Source: Aquabacterium sp. J223 (lineage in GTDB: Bacteria > Pseudomonadota > Gammaproteobacteria > Burkholderiales > Burkholderiaceae_C). Taken from it: 64,000 nucleotides of DNA. The notes under the pieces are model-generated. The model was not told the origin of the DNA. It made no database searches and saw only the letters and a program-made list of their open reading frames with translations. A program made the position numbers and the translations under genes. Shown here piece by piece: positions 61,357-64,000 of this stretch. The stretch is taken from positions 1-64,000 of the forward strand of contig NZ_CP088297.1 of assembly GCF_024666615.1 (NCBI RefSeq), read 5' to 3'. Within the stretch, counting starts at the first letter, position 1, and each line of letters starts with the position of its first letter.

Positions 61357-63055
61357 TCAGTCGTTGGCGTAGATGTCCACGTCCTTGGTCTCGCGCACGA
61401 ACAGCATGCCGATGACGAAGGTCGCCGAGGCGATGATGATGGGGTACCACAGGCCGTTGTACATGTTGCCCGTCTGCGCCACCACGGCGAAGGCGGTGGT
61501 CGGCATCAGGCCGCCGAACCAGCCGTTGCCGATGTGGTACGGCAGGCTCATCGAGGTGTAGCGGATGCGGGTGGGGAACATCTCCACCAGCATGGCCGCG
61601 ATCGGGCCGTAGACCATGGTCACGTAGATGACCAGCAGCACCAGGATGCCGACCATCAGCGGCTTGTTCATCTTGGCCGGGTCGGCCTTGGCCGGGTAGC
61701 CGGCGGCCTTCAGCGTGTCGCCCACCTCCTTCTTGAAGGCGGCGATGGCGTCGGCGCTGGGCTTGTCGAACTTGCCGCCCACCACGTTGCCGACCGGCGC
61801 GGTGATGACCTTGTCGCCGATCTTGATGGTCGCCGGCGTGCCGGCCGGGGCGGCCGCGTTCTCGTAGCTCACCGAGCTCTGCGCCAGGTAGCGCTTGGCG
61901 ATGTCGCAGGAGCTGCGGAAGTCGATCTCGCGCGCCACCGGGCTGCCCTGGAAGGAGCAGTCGGCCTCGTTCGCCGTCACCACCACCTGGGCGTTGGCCT
62001 GCGCCGCGGCGAGGTCCGGGTTGGCGGCGTGGGTCAGCGCCTTGAACAGCGGGAAGTAGGTCAGCGCCGCGATCAGGCAGCCGGCCATGATGATGGGCTT
62101 GCGGCCGATCTTGTCCGACAGCGTGCCGAAGACGATGAAGAACGGCGTGCCGATCAGCAGCGCCAGGGCGACCAGGATGTTGGCTGTCGCCGAATCGACC
62201 TTCAGCGCCTGGGTGAGGAAGAACAGCGCGTAGAACTGGCCGGTGTACCAGACCACCGCCTGGCCGGCGGTCAGGCCGACCAGCGCCAGGATCACGATCT
62301 TCAGGTTCTTCCACTGGCCGAAGGACTCGGTCAGCGGGGCCTTGGAGGTCTTGCCCTCCTCCTTCATCTTCTTGAAGGCGGGCGACTCGTTCATCGACAG
62401 CCGGATCCACACCGAGATGGCCAGCAGGAAGATGGACACGAGGAAGGGGATGCGCCAGCCCCATTCACCGAACGCCTGCTCGCCCATCCAGGTGCGGGTG
62501 CCGAGGATGACGATCAGCGACAGGAACAGGCCCAGCGTGGCGGTGGTCTGAATCCATGCGGTGTACGCGCCGCGCTTGCCGTGCGGCGCGTGCTCGGCCA
62601 CGTAGGTGGCGGCACCGCCGTACTCGCCGCCGAGGGCCAGCCCCTGCAGCAGCCGCAGCAGGATGAGGATCACCGGCGCGGCGACGCCGATGGTGGCGTA
62701 GGTGGGCAGCACGCCGACGATGAAGGTCGACAGGCCCATGATCAGGATGGTCACCAGGAAGGTGTACTTGCGACCGATCATGTCGCCCAGGCGGCCGAAG
62801 AAGATGGCACCGAAGGGGCGGACCAGGAAGCCGGCGGCGAAGGCCAGCAGCGCGAAGATGAAGGCGGACGTCGGGTCCAGGCCGGCGAAGAACTGGCGCG
62901 CGATGATCGCGGCCAGCGAGCCGTACAGGTAGAAGTCGTACCACTCGAACACCGTGCCCAACGAGGAGGCGAAGATGACCTTCTTCTCCTCCTTGGTCAT
63001 CGGTGCCGCAGCGGCGCCGGTGGGGGGCCCGGCCGGGGGCGGTGATGGTCGCCAT
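61357..63055 (-). CDS. MFS transporter of the metabolite:H+ symporter (MHS) family, one-base frameshift near start
   Basis: About 565 aa after repair. Twelve membrane helices with MHS motifs: SSLGTVFEWYDFYLYGSLA at the start, FGRLGDMIGRKY in loop 2-3, RLLQGLALGGEYGGAATYVA, and FGTLSDKIGRKP in the second half. These proton-coupled transporters take up organic acids, betaines or sialate-like solutes; substrate is unknown. A hydrophilic insert of about 110 residues sits between helices 9 and 10, so in the periplasm, with two cysteines (EADCSF and SSCDIA). The natural start is ATG 63055 (MATITAPGRAP...), reached by removing one base from the six-G run 63022-63027; otherwise ATG 63000 is the start. 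AGGAGA precedes 63055. Confidence 0.9.
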
Positions 63056-63222
63056 GTGCTTGTCTCCTGATGGTGATGGCTGCCCCGGCAGGCGCCGTCT
63101 GCGCCATGCGGGCCCCGTCGCCAAGGGACGACGGGTGCACAAATCGACTATCGGAGCGGGCGCTGACGAATCACTGACGCGCGGCGGTGGCGCGGCTTAG
63201 GGTTTGCGCTGGGTCGGCTGGC

Positions 63223-63666
63223 TCATCGATGGAGCCACCGGCCGCCGGCCAGCCGTTCCCAGGCCACCGCCCGACCGTCGATGGCCACCACCGGCAGCGC
63301 CGGCCGGGACCGCAGCGCCCGAGCGGCCTGCAGGTTGGCGGCCAACGCGGCCTGCACGTCCGCATGCCGCAGCGCGCGCCGCGGCGACAGCCCGGCCGCC
63401 TGCACGGCGTGCGCCTCGGCCTCGTCGGCCGGCAGGCCGCCGGCGTCCTGCAGCAGCCACAGGCGCTCCACGAGGCGCCGGGCGGGCTCGTCGCCGTCGG
63501 CCGTGCAGGCCACCGCCCAGGCCGCGGTTCGGGCGCCTTTCGCGGACCTGACGACCGGCCGCAGCCGCAGCCGGTGGCTGACGCCCTGCAACGCCTCCGC
63601 CAGCGCGGCATAGCGCCGGCGCGACGCCGCGTCGGCGAAGTCGAAGAAGAACTCGACCTCGTGCAC
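63223..63666 (-). CDS. Probable DsbA-fold (HCCA isomerase/GST-kappa-like) protein
   Basis: 147 aa from GTG 63666, shorter than the usual 190-210. The beginning (VEFFFDFADAASRRRYAALA) echoes the FYFDF start of 2-hydroxychromene-2-carboxylate isomerases and DsbA-like oxidoreductases, and the end PALPVVAIDGRAVAWERLAG matches the cis-Pro strand that follows the helical insert. There is no CxxC, so no thiol-disulfide exchange of the DsbA type. The helical middle is shortened. It follows the YbaK-like gene by 7 bases on the same strand. Function is unresolved. Confidence 0.6.
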   Translation of the reverse strand: MHEVEFFFDFADAASRRRYAALAEALQGVSHRLRLRPVVRSAKGARTAAWAVACTADGDEPARRLVERLWLLQDAGGLPADEAEAHAVQAAGLSPRRALRHADVQAALAANLQAARALRSRPALPVVAIDGRAVAWERLAGGRWLHR

Positions 63667-63673
63667 CGCGGCC

Positions 63674-64000
63674 TCAGCCTTGCGCCAGCGGGTGCACCGG
63701 CGCGCCGGTGAGCGACTGCAGCTGCGCCGGCGTGGCCGGGAAGACGCCGTTGGCGTGACCGGCCGCCGCCCAGACGACGTCGAAGCGGAAGAGGCCCTGC
63801 TCCATCAGCTTGACCAGGGTGCGCCCGGCCACCTCGCCCACCGGCGAGACACCACCGATGACGAACCCGGTGGCGGCGCGCACGAAGGCGGCATCGGCAC
63901 GGCCCACCGGACCGACCACCGACGCCAGCGCGGCCTCGTCGACGCGACGGTCGCCGCTGGCGACGACCATCACCGCCGCGTCGTCGGCCAGGCGGCGGAA
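63674..64000 (-). CDS. YbaK/EbsC-type aminoacyl-tRNA deacylase, partial (5' end outside the window)
   Basis: The 108 visible residues are the C-terminal two thirds: RRLADDAAVMVVASGDRRVD, then VGRADAAFVRAATGFVIGGV with the conserved GFVIGGVSPVG motif, and FDVVWAAAGHANGVFPATPA. YbaK-type proteins hydrolyse mischarged Cys-tRNA(Pro) or similar, and this shape suits that role. The protein continues past 64000. It is followed on the same strand by the DsbA-fold gene. Confidence 0.85.
   Translation of the reverse strand, partial: FRRLADDAAVMVVASGDRRVDEAALASVVGPVGRADAAFVRAATGFVIGGVSPVGEVAGRTLVKLMEQGLFRFDVVWAAAGHANGVFPATPAQLQSLTGAPVHPLAQG

Noticed and set aside
63151..63180. Two CTGACG repeats 11 bases apart upstream of the MHS transporter
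   Set aside because: Only two short copies in GC-rich DNA and no symmetry with the promoter; could be chance.

Overview
The window looks like chromosome from a high-GC betaproteobacterium, most likely Burkholderiales (Rubrivivax/Ideonella/Leptothrix-like). Reasons: very high GC with strong G/C third positions; System II cytochrome c maturation (ResB-CcsB) next to engB and a cytochrome c4, then MsrP-MsrQ, an order I know from Burkholderiales; a CIRCE-controlled groESL; a double-length UvrA; a D-3-hydroxybutyrate oligomer hydrolase; and a Liv-type transporter.

Layout. 1-1285: tail of a probable DUF58 gene, then a von Willebrand A (BatA-like) gene broken by about nine indels. 1290-11042: a lower-GC module with a broken LuxR-type regulator on the minus strand and, divergent from it, a NarL-type response regulator, a six-TM hybrid histidine kinase and one very large gene. 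With two homopolymer indels repaired, that gene encodes about 2074 aa joining a GMC flavo-oxidoreductase, an alpha/beta hydrolase and a PhoD-like phosphatase. 11263-13456: groESL with sigma32/sigma70 promoters, CIRCE and a terminator. 13544-22468: DUF1631 gene, engB (minus), cytochrome c4, resB, ccsB, msrP, msrQ and a TPR-like gene. 22443-28258: tandem UvrA (minus). 28394-33363: MarR regulator and a NodT-EmrA-EmrB efflux operon. 33380-41480 (minus): alpha/beta hydrolase, then the leucine-type transporter livK-G-F-H-M with a 3HB-oligomer hydrolase overlapping the end of livM. 41932-50887: glgX, a sigma54 activator divergent from a MatB-like malonyl-CoA synthetase, a GGDEF protein and a mechanosensitive channel. 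50892-53476: SDR, thioredoxin-reductase-like flavoprotein, Asp/Glu racemase homologue. 53550-59094: cobalamin riboswitch, btuB, btuF, btuC, btuD, cobO. 59163-64000: small membrane protein, a chemoreceptor with a C-terminal Cache-like domain, a 49-aa membrane protein, an MHS-family transporter, a DsbA-fold protein and a partial YbaK-type deacylase.

Frameshifts run through the whole window, in about a dozen otherwise intact genes including groEL and uvrA. Nearly all outside the first 2 kb are one-base length changes in runs of 3-7 C or G, with insertions dominating. I read them as sequencing errors, not gene decay, and annotate such genes as single features across the break.

Most worth following up: the two-component system tightly linked to the GMC / alpha/beta hydrolase / PhoD fusion; the array of four CGGACA/TGTCCG half-sites between livK and glgX; the chemoreceptor with its ligand-type domain at the C terminus; and the cobalamin island. 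I saw no tRNA, rRNA, CRISPR array or insertion sequence, though small RNAs cannot be excluded by eye.
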